From positions 10,139,001 to 10,203,000 of the forward strand of contig CATNEN010000001.1 in NCBI GenBank assembly GCA_950097015.1: a DNA stretch of 64,000 nucleotides, given 5' to 3'. The position numbers and the translations under genes were made by a program. Origin of the DNA: Macrostomum hystrix (lineage: Eukaryota; Platyhelminthes; Macrostomidae). Below, piece by piece: positions 1 to 12,130 of this stretch (position 1 is its first letter; each line of letters starts with the position of its first letter). The notes below the pieces were generated by a model. The model had not been told where the DNA came from, did no database searches, and saw only the letters and a program-made list of their open reading frames with translations.

Positions 1-360
1 CAGAAGAATTCTTAGAAGTTTTTGAGATTCCCCAGATATTCATATAAAAACTTTTTATATGGAATTTGTGGTAATTTTTAATAGCTTAGTTTAGTTTTAG
101 TCTTGCTAATTTGCTGTAAACTTGGCAAATGCAGTATAGGCTTGTACTGTATAGATAGCCCAAAAATCGGATAGCGTTTTAAGGCTTGTTTCTTTTGCAG
201 AACAAAAACGAAACTTGTCAGCCTTGATCTGAAATCTTTGCATGCGATTTTTTCTCAGCAAGAACCTTTGCAATGTGTAAAGTTTTTTGTTTATTAAGCT
301 TCTTCGACGCAATTTTAGTTTTCTGACTGTTACTGGCGTCACTGTTGCGGCTGTTGGCAG
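1..360. other. Non-coding stretch upstream of the first visible KDZ exon
   Basis: No coding exon, RNA gene or repeat could be supported here. The stretch ends in an AG at 359-360, the likely acceptor of the first visible KDZ exon. The 5' exon or exons of that gene, and its start codon, are therefore either hidden here or beyond the window. Confidence 0.4.
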
Positions 361-3300
361 TGACCACATCGATGAAAATGTGGATCATGATGACTATGAG
401 CCACCTGCAGAAGAGGCCGATGGTGGGCCAAGTCGATATGACACTCGGCGTGAGCTTGAGGAGGACGGCTGGAAAAGTCTAGCCACAGAGCTGGCAGATG
501 GATTTGCCTCGTTTTTTCGAAATGAAGTAAATAACCTGTGCTCGCTTTGTAAAGCTTTGGTTGGAGAGTTTAGGTGCGAGAGCTGTCACCTACTACAAGT
601 GTGTGAGCACTGTCTCAATATCGCTCACTCACACAGTCCACCCCATGTTGTGAAGATATGGGATGTAAGTTCTGTGCTGTTTTGCTGTTTTTTATATTTA
701 GCGTTTTCATAATGTCACGTTACTGATTTCTCGGCACGTTATATAAAGCTAGCGTATCCCTAAGTCAAACTTAAGGATTGCATTTTACAGAGCCGAGATT
801 GCAATTAAGATCAAACTTGCACTTCAAGCTTAATAATGCGACCCATCCTTTATTTCGATTTCTTCATGTTCTTTTCAGGGTACAACTTACATGGTGGTCT
901 CGACGCCAATACTTTTGGTTCGAAGAACCACTTGTGTCTGCGATGATATCAGCACGCAAGTTGTGACTGCATTAACAGATGAAGGTAAAGTGACAGTTGA
1001 TGTCAGATAGACAATTAGGCCATTTTTAAGTATTTGTTAACGCTATTCTTAAGACTTCTGTCTAAATATTGATGCCCTTGCCAACATTGTAGGTCAATTG
1101 ACCCTGCAAGTGGAGTCTTGCTCGTGCTTAACATTGCGGAACACGCTACTGTCGCATGGCTTCTGGCCGACGCAACCTCTGACCGAAACTGTCAAGGAGG
1201 TTATCGCTGTCCACATCAACTTGTTGCTGTTCTTCGATTGCGTATCATCAAGTTGTACAGCATCGTTATCATCACTCTGTGCTGCATGGAAAAATTGCAG
1301 AAGCTCCGCTTGGCTATCTCCGCCAACGAAGGTAACTGAAGGCTCGAGCAGATCTAGCTATCGTAAATAAAACTGAAACTTCCTTCTGTACAAAAATTAG
1401 CCGTCTTTATTCCATTTTTGCTGTAACGATTGCGCAGATCAATCTTTTTCGTACATTGAACACCACTGGAAGCTTTCGAGCATTTCGGCGACTTTTGCAA
1501 GACATTCGGTGGGGACAGAAGACATCGTGTCCAGCATGTTTTTTTGTAAGTTGGTAATGCATTTCGTCAGTGACGTGAAACTATTTCTGCCATCTTAAGC
1601 TCAAAGCAAGTGTTCGTACATCGGCTTTCAAGCGTAAATAAGTTATTTTGATTCCTTTAATGATTAGGATCCCACTCCGAGCACTCGAAGTGAAAGCTCG
1701 CAAGGACCCAATCCCGATGATAACACGCTGATGCCCGAAACTCAAGTCTCGACACCGACTTTTCTTATGCTGGACGGCTGCTTCGGCATAAGACATCGAA
1801 AACGTGCTGGAAAAGCGGCGATTCCGCTTGCGTCCGGTTTTTTCGTCGATGTCGATTTCAGCAGACCAGCTGGGCAAAACCGAAATCACTGCCCTAATTG
1901 GACAGCCGGTGGTCGGGGCAAAGGGCTCGTTACTGCATCCGACAAAAACAAACTCGATGTTTTTGGCCTTTTCTGTGGCTCCTGCCGCCATTCTAGCGTA
2001 ACATATCTGGCCGACATCGTTACACCAGGAGAAAGGTGCGCCTTGCCACAGAGAAATCTGTGTACCTTTTATACATGTTGCAGCTACGAACGTATTTAAG
2101 CTCATTCGTTATGTATCATTACTAAGCTTTTGCGCCCTGCCTAACTCTATAATTTTAAGGTCTAAACTTGTAGCCTGGCGACTGTATACTCAAAATTAAT
2201 AATCCGAATATCTTGCCCGGTATGCACGAATATCTTGTACAGTCCTCCTTTCTGATTTCATCTTTTATTTCTTCTTTTTCTTCCTTTCTTTTCGTTTTTT
2301 TCTCTTCAGAAAAAATAATAATTAATATGTTAGTATTAATTAAAATAAGAATACATAGTTAATAATGCCTGCACAAACTGGGCCAGATGTGCAGCTAACA
2401 GCGCAGCCGCATCTGAAGGCTGCGTAGGGCTGTTTAGTCCACGGAATTAAGGACCACCACACCCACCTTCAATTACCCCAGCTAATGCTGGTACCGATTT
2501 TACAGCTGGATGAACTGAAGCAGGGCAGAATTAAATGGCTTGCTAAAGGAAACAACTTGTACCGGTGGAGTCGGGAATCGAACCCCCGACCTTCAAGTCG
2601 TGAGTCCGACGCTCTAACCACTAGTCTACAACCCCTTCTTAAAAATAATACTTAGTTAATTTTAACTCATTAAAAACTAATTACAATGTAGTTGAAAACC
2701 TGCCTCAATTTAGGCTCGCGTATTCCCAAGCAATGGTATCGAAAGCGTTGGCAGACATTCCGAGCCATCAGAAATTGGTCGTGTCGTACGACATCAGCTG
2801 CAAGCTGGCCAGTCATTTCAATGATGACAGGCTGTCCTTCGCCATTCCGGCTTTCCATGCATACGGTCACAAGGAAAGCTGCCATACGAAATTCGGAATT
2901 CGATCCGTAAATGGCGCAGGTTTGACTGACGGTGAGAGCTGTGAGCGCATATGGTCTTCTGCTAGACGCTTTGGTCCGCAAGTGAAAGAAATGACTCATC
3001 CAAATCGCCGCGAGTTCCTGAACTACTGGGCGGATTCGGTCAACTTCGAGAAAATTCGAACTATTAGTGAGTCATTTACTTACAGTTTTTTATTGCAAGG
3101 AAGTGAACTTTATATTTTCCGAAGCAAGATGTTTACTTTAAAATTACTTAGGCTCCTGGTTGTTTGGACGACGGCTTGTTGAGAAGCGAGCTTGGCAGCG
3201 TTTCAATTCTGATGTTCGACAGTTTTGCGTTTTGACCGAAATGAACTGTGGGTTATTAGTATACGTTTTTATGTAATAATTAAAAATTTTAAAACCAATT

Positions 3301-4261
3301 AGATATAAATTTGCGTAATTGAAGTTCATAATTAAAGCAAAGGCGCAATTTAATCAAAGCACAACCTTGAAATATGACTTAAAAGCCTCGGGCTTTCTGA
3401 CCGCACTTTACTAATTAGAATACGTTATTAATCTGACAAAATTAATCCCTGTTATTTAATTTTTAGGTGACGTTGAAACCTTCCTAGCGTTGGCCAAAGT
3501 CTGGGAAAATGAACTTATCGAGCAATCTGTTAAGGAGAATGCCAGGACGGACCACACAGACCAGACGATTCTCGAACTTCAAGAGTTGGCTTGCGAGCGA
3601 GAATTTTTAATTTGTCGGGCAGCTAGAGAAAGTGGTCAAAAGCTCAATCGAGTCCTTAACAAACGACTCAGCAAAATATCTGCAAGGGCTAATGTACTTC
3701 TTGAACGGTACAACGCAAGTTGTCCGCCAGGCTGTACTTTGAATTTCAACAGCATTCTGGCAACTGATAATGGTGACACTTCAATGGTGGATATCGCAAG
3801 GAAACGTCAAGCAGTTAAGTTGCTGCAGCTTCAAAGAAGAATCGAAGAGGAATCTTCTTTGGTTCAAGAGGAGGTTCGGCGGGCATCTCGCTTTTTTGTT
3901 GATGCACTCCTGCGCACGAGATCAGAAGTTGAGATCAATGCTCATCGTCCCCTGCTGACTTTAAGAGTTCTCAGGGCCAATGGAATTGAACAACTTTTAA
4001 AACAGCATATCAGTATTTTCCCGTCGGAAGATATCTTCACTCGATTTCTCTCAGCGGCCTGTAAGCTTTGTGGTATAGTTTCGGTTTTATAATTTAGGTT
4101 ACTTTTAAGATCACAGAATATATATAGCGAATTCTTAACACTTAGGTAACGCTGGAGCAGTGCCACCCGATGAGGTGGATCTGATCGACCAAGAAGCTGA
4201 GATTACCGAGTCTTCCGATGATGAAGAAGATACCGAGACCTCTGATGCCGAGGATGATTAA
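361..4261 (+). CDS. KDZ (Kyakuja-Dileera-Zisupton) family transposase, multi-exon, 5' partial
   Basis: Exons inferred from splice borders and reading phase: 361-664, 879-984, 1093-1331, 1438-1545, 1668-2035, 2714-3066, about 3155-3250 (3' border unsure), 3467-4060 and 4146-4261, ending in TAA. The first exon has a cysteine cluster (CSLC, CESC, CEHC, then several His) like the CxC zinc modules of KDZ proteins. Exon 3 has CSC followed by LLSHGFWPTQP, and exon 4 ends in CPAC, as in the family. Exon 5 has LMLDGCF and NWTAG. Exon 6 has VVSYDISC, AFHAYGHKESC and GLTDGESCERIWS, the KDZ catalytic-region hallmarks. The last exons give a charged helical region and an acidic Asp/Glu/Ser-rich tail. KDZ proteins are DDE-type cut-and-paste transposases. 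No stop or frameshift was seen. Terminal inverted repeats were not found. Confidence 0.85.
2360..2636 (-). repeat. tRNA-derived SINE inside a KDZ intron
   Basis: On the minus strand the head has a Pol III A box (TAGACTAGTGGTTAGAGCG) and, about 45 nt on, a B box (GGTTCGATTCC). A body of about 200 bp follows, including AGCTGTAAAATCGGTACCAG. The acceptor-stem halves do not pair, so it is a SINE or tRNA pseudogene rather than a working tRNA gene. The body resembles the conserved central region of widespread invertebrate SINEs, from memory of the family only. It sits wholly within the intron 2036-2713, antisense to the KDZ gene. Confidence 0.65.
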
Positions 4262-4429
4262 GAATCATGATATTCTGAAATCAGATATTATTTTTTAAAA
4301 CTTTGTTAAGCTTCTGATCCTTTAGCCCGGTCTTGAACGTATAACATTTTAAAACTCTGCTACACCCAGTTTTTTTGTTTTCCCACTCGATTGAAGGCAT
4401 TATGTTATTATAAATACATTTTATTTTTA

Positions 4430-4435
4430 AATAAA
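4430..4435 (+). promoter_or_regulatory. Candidate polyadenylation signal of the KDZ gene
   Basis: AATAAA lies about 170 bp past the KDZ stop codon, a reasonable distance for its 3' untranslated region. Confidence 0.4.
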
Positions 4436-7400
4436 CTCAACATCCTGTAAAAGCTAACCTATTATAAAAATTATTGAACAGAGCTGCCAAGAAAAAATTC
4501 TAGTTTATACGCTGAAAGCGAAATTATTTAATGTTTTACATTAATATTTAAAATTAACATCAAGCCGAGATTTAATGTCTTCCGTATTATGTCTTCTATT
4601 ATCAAAAGAGGATAACTAATCGCTTGTGTGCTTTCTACGCATGCATGTATCTATGTCGAGTGAGGAGAGCTGGCTACCGCTTTTTTAATTTTGCATTTGC
4701 GCAGTACGAGCAGCATAATCTCGTATAATCTTCGAGACAGTCTATGACAATCATTTAAAAGCTGCAAGTTTCTGAAATGTTAACGACAAACGTCACGAAG
4801 TACATGGTATTAATTGTCCTGCTGCAAGAAGCAACTAATACCAATACACGGTTTTAATTAGCAGCAGTATTAGCGCACTCAAAAAGAGTCGCTGATTTTC
4901 TGTTCTTAAGAAAGGGACAAAATATATAACAAGTATATATATATATAACTCATATAACTCACTATACGATTATAGTGAGTTTATTTATTTGTGCGATGAA
5001 ATATAGAAAATATGAAAGTTAGGAATGATTAAAATCAACCACTCAGTACAATAATATTCACTTGCTCAAGTTGCGTGTATAGTGAAACTAGTGAAACGTA
5101 AAACTTTATCTGCAATACATGATCTAATCCATGTATCAAGAAATATACGAGTACAAAGATTCGGGTCTGGAAAATCAGAGGAAAGTTAAGAAATATCGGA
5201 TGTTTTTATAAATGAGGAAGAAAAAATGTTAAGAGCGCAGTCACCCTGTAAGCCATGCTTCCAGCAATTAGCTGCTCTTTTTTAAACAAGGTTTTAATCG
5301 CTTGGCAACAGTCTCATCAAGTAGCCGCGGGTCCCACTTTCTTTTTTTCCCACTACTATCTGAATCGTATTGTCCACTTGATAGAAATTACAATTACAAA
5401 TACCAACTCTGCAGCTAACGTTATGCTAGTCTCCAAGTGAAGTTGATCGTGCTAATTTTTTAATTACTCTGTCTGTCATTTCGACATCTCCATACCTGCA
5501 AGTCTGTTCAAACTTATGTGGGAAAATCATAAATTTTCCGAGCTAGGATGCAGGCTAATTAATTATGAAATTTCGAATTTTAAGATCGTTCAACACCATA
5601 AAAAGTGTCAGTTCCATTAGCTTAGTCAATCGTAACGAGACAATTAAGCTAACATGCGCAGAGAGAGAAGCTAGGGGTGCAAAGTGCAGAAACACTACTT
5701 TATGGATACATTACTGGACACGCGATCGCGCGTACACTGTGACACGGCAACAGTGGCTGCAACTCTAAAAAACCGAAATGTCTGAATTCTTTGCGTATTT
5801 GACGATAAACGTAAATGTGTACGTTCATAAAGACAACGCAAGGCAATACACGTTTTTGTTAAGATGATATGGAGTACATGTAAACGTTCCACTGCATGCT
5901 CACTGTGCATGTACGACTTATTCAGAGGTTTCGCGCCAAATATACGCTTACGCATGCCTGCATTCTGTGATCATCGCGTAAAAATCCGCGAACAAAATCT
6001 CTGCCAGCAAAGTTTGGCTAGCAAAAACCTCACTAGCCAATATTCCTGCTAGCAAAATTCGGCTAGCATTTTCCTGCTAGCAAAGTCATAGACCCTTCAT
6101 CCAAGCGCCCAATGTAATCCTAACGTATACTATTATAGGAATAGTTAGGGACTGCACATGCACGAGAACGCATGCATTGAAGCACACCATTAATGGATAA
6201 GAAGTGCGCTGACTGTTTCCCATCGGACACACTCTACCTTGGGTAGTGCCCACTGCATGTCTAGTGCTGCATCCCTAAGAATCCCCTATGCAAAAGTCCT
6301 CTCTTGCTGACCAATCTATTCCCTGAGAATCCCTACTATCTTCGGCCATACTACCTAAAGTACTTCTCTGAACAGAGCGACAGCCGCGTTTCGGTAGGGC
6401 CAGTCAATTGTAGTGTCCTGTAGGTGGCTGGTGGCAGCCCTGCCTAGCAGTTCTTACCTCTCACAACCCTGGTCCCTGGGATCTTGGCCACTCAGGCACA
6501 CCAACAGGTACCATACATCAGAGGTGGAGTAGATCGATTAGGAGCAGTTCAGTACAATGCACGTGTCCTGTCAGACACGGTCGTTCGAGAATATATACTG
6601 AATGTACTAAATACTGAATTTCACTGTCTCGTCAGCCGGCACATCACACGTGCGGGCGTACGCAAATGATTCTTTGTCATGATGCGTACGTGTGGTCTGG
6701 GCGTGGGTCAGTGTCTACTTTTTTCGACCCGAACTGACCCAGGGTCAAGCCACCTATAATTCCCCGCTGAATCGCCTCTCCTTTCCTGGCTGCGCCTACC
6801 GCCCGTCTGACCTGCGATTCGCACCTCTCACTCGACTCGCCCTCTCCTATTTCCCTCCCCTGTTTTGCATATTTTGGCTTTAGTAAATTAAGCTAGCAAT
6901 TAGACCCCTCCGGGTCCGTAAACACCTTTCATAGGAAGGGGTAAAAAATATCACCCCGTTAGCAGACAGCAGACTAATCCATCTGTTTCGTGTCAAATCC
7001 AGCGCTGAGCACGCTCCCGAGGGCCAATGAGATAGAGAGGGCAGCGGCGCTGACATTGACCTGTCAGCCATCTTGGATCCGGCGCTCTCTGTAATGGCGC
7101 GCCTAAAATCTTAAGAAGCTCAGAAGATTACGCTAAGGCGTCGTTGCCGAGTCGTTTGATACGCCGCCTTTTTTGCGACCATGAGTTTCAGCATCCAACA
7201 GCAACGACACAACACTCATGCAGCCATAGACACAGTAGCCGCGAGTTTCAATTAGGCCATTGCCATGAACTCTGGCTTTCCATGAGCATCATTGCATCAT
7301 TGCTTGAAATTGCCAGCTTCATTCTGCAGTCGTTTACCCGACTCCGAGGCAAACTCAATCGCAATCCCAATCAAGGTAGATACAATCGCAAGTTCAGGCC

Positions 7401-8016
7401 GAATGCACCTTGCCATTTGAGACGAAATGAAGCACCAAAGTAATAAATACGCTCGTAACATTGAAAATTACGACCCTTCAAATGTGCTAGAATCGCAAAA
7501 CATGCGTACAATACTTATTGTATTTAATGAAGTGGCGCGAGGCTACGTATGCACTTTGTTGCTTTTTAAGTCATTTTTGGCAAAAAATATTTAATCGAAC
7601 AGAATTACGCTCGTAACTTTGTATTAAAAAAGCTGTGAAACTTTCATTTATGATAAAAAGTAAAATAAACGGTATCACTGGTTTTAGCAGCCGTTTAAGC
7701 AATTGAGACATAGCAATCTGCATCATCAAAGAAAAATGCAAATTTGAGCAAAATAAATGTTTTAATTCAGTTAAATGCACAACACAGGAAAAAAATATTT
7801 TTTTCGCGCGCTTGTATGCTGGAGATTGTATTTAATACAATATGCTTTATCCGTGATAAGTTTCCATCATAGCTAATTCGAGATTGCACATAATGTTCCG
7901 TTTTAAGTTTGCCGGAACTGGCCGTCGAGGCTTCAACAATCACCTGGTGGACATCTCTCAGTCTTAGCGGGCTGGCTGATTACCGCTTGGTTTGAGCAAA
8001 ATTGATGAGTCATAAG
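4436..8016. other. Long stretch without a recognisable gene
   Basis: No ORF here has recognisable domains or a phase-consistent exon chain. Small structures: a perfect 11-bp stem with a 4-nt loop (4956-4966 with 4971-4981), a GCTAGCAAA-type short repeat at 6005-6090, and a C/T-rich stretch at 6770-6870. Otherwise nothing was seen. Confidence 0.4.
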
Positions 8017-8511
8017 TCATAACTGAAACAGATCACGGACTGCATTGTTGGTTCCGACGACTCGAACAATTTGACTCGCCACAGAGGTGGCACAGGTGGC
8101 TTGCCCGTTGATAACTCGAATGATTCGAATGCCGCTGCTCTGGTCAGCGATGCTCTGACCGGCGATGCTCTGGCCAGCGATGCTCTGACCGGCGATGCTC
8201 TGGCCAGCGATGCTCTGACCGGCGATGCTCTGGCCAGCGATGCTCTGACCGACGATGCTCTGACCAGCGATGCTCTGACCGACGATGCTCTGGTCAGCGA
8301 TGCTCTGACCGACGATGCTCTGGTCTGCAGCAACCTGGCCGTTTGAGATACGCGATAAATCCTCGACAATGGGGCTAATAGAGAAGCAAATGGTATCTCT
8401 ATTAGCCCACAATGTGTTTAGATGTTCCGCCTTAAGCATTTTTGGTGGTTGGTCTGCTGGCACCCCAGCTGGCCAGTGAAGCCAATTCTTGCAGTACTTC
8501 TTATACTGCAA
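8017..8511 (-). CDS. Hypothetical ORF with pentapeptide repeats
   Basis: An open frame of 164 codons on the minus strand. The N-terminal half is non-repetitive. The C-terminal half is about a dozen copies of a five-residue QSIAG/QSIVG unit, encoded by 15-bp units arranged in 30-bp pairs at 8146-8325. Because 15 is a multiple of three, all frames of the array are open, so the length of the ORF alone is weak evidence. No family was recognised. It could be the terminal exon of a decayed transposon gene. Confidence 0.25.
   Translation of the reverse strand: MQYKKYCKNWLHWPAGVPADQPPKMLKAEHLNTLWANRDTICFSISPIVEDLSRISNGQVAADQSIVGQSIADQSIVGQSIAGQSIVGQSIAGQSIAGQSIAGQSIAGQSIAGQSIAGQSIADQSSGIRIIRVINGQATCATSVASQIVRVVGTNNAVRDLFQL
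8146..8325. repeat. 15-bp/30-bp minisatellite
   Basis: Tandem GATGCTCTGACCGGC and GATGCTCTGGCCAGC units alternate, giving a 30-bp higher-order period with occasional GAC variants. About twelve 15-bp units are present. Confidence 0.9.
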
Positions 8512-9597
8512 CCGACCAGAGCCACCAGCAGCAACTAAAAATTGGTGATTAGAAGAGAAACGCCAGTGGTATCAGAAGCAATTGTTATTATAATCCTTAA
8601 TCCTTAATCCTTAATGTAAGGCTATTTGTTTCAGGACAGTTTGGAGTTGGAGAAGCTAGAGAAGCTAGCGCTTTAATCGAAAATAGCGGTAAGCATGAGC
8701 AACTAACTAAAATAAACCGTTGAATGCAATAAAAAAATTGAATGCCAGACGACGCTTAAAGGATCTACTGAATTGAATTGCAAGCCTACAAGATTGCCAA
8801 ATATTTAAACAAGTTCGTTAATTTGGTCAAAAGGTCCGTTTACTTAACAGAAATATACTCACAGAATTTTTGCACCAAAAACTTTCCAACTTTCCGACGG
8901 AGATCAGCGACGGACTGTTTTCTAGTGTGGCTGCTCTCCTCAGACATTAGCTACGAGTGCAATAGACAGAATTAAATTGCAGTGAATTTGAATTTTGTGA
9001 TAATAAAGTTTTAACAAAAATATAATCAAGATCCGAGCTAACCCTGTTGCTTACATTGTGCAGGCCGGATTTTTTTACGCTTCCAAAAACATTCGTCGTT
9101 TCGAAGACGTGAAAGTCACCGCTCGGCAGGCCAAGGCAAATAGCCACAGAAACATTAGCAGTCTCACAAGTTTGCATCTGCAACAAAAAAACGAAAAAAT
9201 AACCTCTTTGGCAGAGATTAAGGTGACAGGTATAGAGCTAATACCCGACAAAATTTTGCCTGCTGCGTACTAATTTTTCGGCATATGCTTTAATTCGCGC
9301 GGAACTTTTCTCGGCAGTACACTGCAGATTCCTTAAAGCAACTTCCCTACGTAGATCAGCTAGCTGTGTCTTGCTCAAGGCGCGGAAAGCCTTTCGGAGC
9401 GCTTGAATTCGAACTAAAATTGTTTTTTTAATGGAAGTGTTTAAATGTGAGCGAAATGTAAAGGCCTCCAGGTGCTTCGAAATTTACATTTGCCGATTAC
9501 CTAAAATTTTGTCTAGGCACAGGGTGGCATTTTGTACGAGCGTACACTATTGGTATTTCAATACTTAATATATAAACAGCGATGCACGTTTGCAGAG
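8512..9597. other. Stretch without a supported gene
   Basis: A short plus-strand open stretch at about 9063-9270 follows a possible acceptor (GTGCAG at 9057-9062), but it has no recognisable domain and no partner exon. A triplicated TCCTTAA lies near 8595. Nothing else was seen. Confidence 0.3.
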
Positions 9598-9909
9598 TGT
9601 AAAGTATGAAGTCCGCTCGAGAGTAGTTTAGTGTGGTGCGAAGAATCGTAAGGCCCCAGCTGGCCAAGCTTGCGACTTTTTATTTGAGCAAACCGTGGGG
9701 TGGTGCAACTATCGATTGGCATATCGATGTACATATCGCAGGCAGATAATTGGTTGGGCCAATGCACGCGATATGAACATCGATATGCCAATCGATAGTT
9801 GCACCACCCCACGGTTTGCTAAAATAAAAAGTCGCAAGCTTGGCCAGCTGGGGCCTTACGATTCTTCGCACCACACTAAACTACTCTCGAGCGGACTTCA
9901 TACTTTACA
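9598..9909. mobile_element. Foldback/MITE element with 142-bp arms
   Basis: The left arm (9598-9739) and right arm (9768-9909) are near-perfect reverse complements around a loop of about 28 bp. The ends are TGTAAAGTATGAAG and its complement. The element is flanked by a direct repeat CAGAG (9593-9597 and 9910-9914), read as a 5-bp target-site duplication. It has no coding capacity, so it must be mobilised in trans. The superfamily is not decided: TGT ends recall Ginger-like elements, but those usually make 4-bp duplications. Confidence 0.85.
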
Positions 9910-10289
9910 CAGAGCATGAGCAATTGAGTTTGGGCGCCAGTGCACAAGAACGGTCTACAAAATAACTGCATAAAAAGTTGAAACAAATTTAAGCAAATAC
10001 CAACCAGCAAATGATCCTGACATAAGCTTATAGCGCCTGGAAACAAAAATGTTCCAAGCCGATGCCTTTCGCCAGCGCATATTTGCTGAAAGAAGCGTAA
10101 AAGTACAACGAATGAATTTATAAATACACAAATAGATCTAGACGTAAAAAAACTATTTTCACTCCAGCGATCTGCCACATCCCGTGTTCTTGCCAAACCC
10201 ATTTATGTTCCCACTAGCTTAGGTTAGGTTCATAGGTTCATAGTTAGGTTCATACTTAGGTTCATAGCATCTCTTGCCATATTTCAGTT

Positions 10290-12130
10290 AGCCCCTGACA
10301 GCTAGAGCAAGCCCCTGCCAGCAAGCTCTACCTGCTAGACCCTACCAGCTAACCTTTTCAGTAGCCCTTATGAGCTACCAGCCCTACCAGCTTGCCCCTA
10401 CTAGCCAGCACATACTGCTAGCACCTACCAGCCTGCCCCAACAAGCCCTACCATCTAGCCCCAACCAGCCTGCCAGCTAGCCCCAACCCCAACCTGCCCT
10501 GCCAGCCCTACAAGCTAGCTCCAACCAACCCCACTAGCTTGCCTCTACCAGCCCCTATCAGCTAGCCCCTACTAGCTAGCCTTACCAGCTATCCCCTAAC
10601 AGCTCTATTATCTTTTCTAGCCCCTACCAGCTAGCCTCAAACTCTATTATTTTTTTTCTAGCCCCTACCAGCTATCCCCTAACAGCTCTACCATCTAGCC
10701 CCTACCAGCCTGCCCCTACTAGCTAGCCCTACCAGCTATCCCCTAACTCTATTATCTAGGCCTATGCTAGCCACTACCAGTTATCCCCTAACAGCTCTAC
10801 CATCTAGCCCCTACTAGCTAGCCCTACCAACTATGCTATCCCCTAACTCTATTATCTAGGCCTATGCTAGCCACTACCAGTTATCCCCTAACAGCTCTAC
10901 TATCTAGCCCCTACTAGCTATCCCCTAACAGCTCTACTATCTAGCCCCTAGGCTACCAGTTATCCCCTAACAGCTCTACCATCTAGCCCCTACCAGCCTG
11001 CCCCTACTGGCTAGCTAGCCCTACCAGTTATCCCCTAACTCTATTATCTAGGCCTATGCTAGCTGCTACCAGCTATCCCCTAACAGCTCTACCATCTAGC
11101 CCCTACTAGCTAGCCCTACCAACTATGCTATTCCCTAACTCTATTATCTAGGCCTATGCTAGCCACTACCAGTTATCCCCTAACAGCTCTACCATCTAGC
11201 CCCTACCAGCCTGCCCCTACTAGCTAGCCTTACCAGCTATGCTATCCCCTAACTCTATTATCTAGGCCTATGCTAGCCACTACCAGTTATCCCCTAACAG
11301 CTCTACTATCTAGCCCCTACTAGCTATCCCCTAACAGCTCTACTATCTAGCCCCTAGGCTACCAGTTATCCCCTAACAGCTCTACCATCTAGCCCCTACC
11401 AGCCTGCCCCTACTAGCTAGCCCTACCAGCTATCCCCTAACTCTATTATCTAGGCCTATGCTAGCTGCTACCAGCTATCCCCTAACAGCTCTACCATCTA
11501 GCCCCTACCAGCCTGCCCCTACTAGCTAGCCTTACCAACTATGCTATCCCCTAACTCTATTATCTAGGCCTATGCTAGCCACTACCAGTTATCCCCTAAC
11601 AGATCTACTATCTAGCCCCTACTAGCTATCCCCTAACAGCTCTACTATCTAGCCCCTAGGCTACCAGTTATCCCCTAACAGCTCTACCATCTAGCCCCTA
11701 CCAGCCTGCCCCTACTAGCTAGCCCTACCAGCTATCCCCTAACTCTATTATCTAGGCCTATGCTAGCTGCTACCAGCTATCCCCTAACAGCTCTACCATC
11801 TAGCCCCTACTAGCTATCCCTACCAACTATGCTATTCCCTAACTCTATTATCTAGGCCTATGCTAGCCACTACCAGTTATCCCCTAACAGCTCTACCATC
11901 TAGCCCCTACCAGCCTGCCCCTACTAGCTAGCCTTACCAACTATGCTATCCCCTAACTCTATTATCTAGGCCTATGCTAGCCACTACCAGTTATCCCCTA
12001 ACAGCTCTACTATCTAGCCCCTACTAGCTATCCCCTAACAGCTCTACCATCTAGCCCCTACCAGCCTGCCCCTACTAGCTAGCCCTACCAGCTAGCCTAC
12101 TACAAGCTCTACTATCTAGCCCCTGCCTAT
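10290..12130. repeat. Satellite array with higher-order repeats
   Basis: About 1.8 kb built from short motifs of the type CTAGCCCCTACCAGC, TATCCCCTAACAGCTC and TATTATCTAGGCCTATGC. These motifs recur in a fixed order in blocks of several hundred bases (compare the blocks starting near 10745, 11135, 11260, 11435 and 11555), which indicates a higher-order unit amplified several times. It is non-coding. Confidence 0.9.

Noticed and set aside
2560-2640. Functional tRNA gene on the minus strand
   Set aside because: A and B boxes are present but the acceptor stem does not pair and a SINE body follows.
7055-7100. CCATCTTGG motif as a YY1-type promoter element
   Set aside because: A single short motif with no gene downstream that could be supported.
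9058-9273. Possible exon on the plus strand
   Set aside because: No domain, no partner exon, and the open length is within chance.
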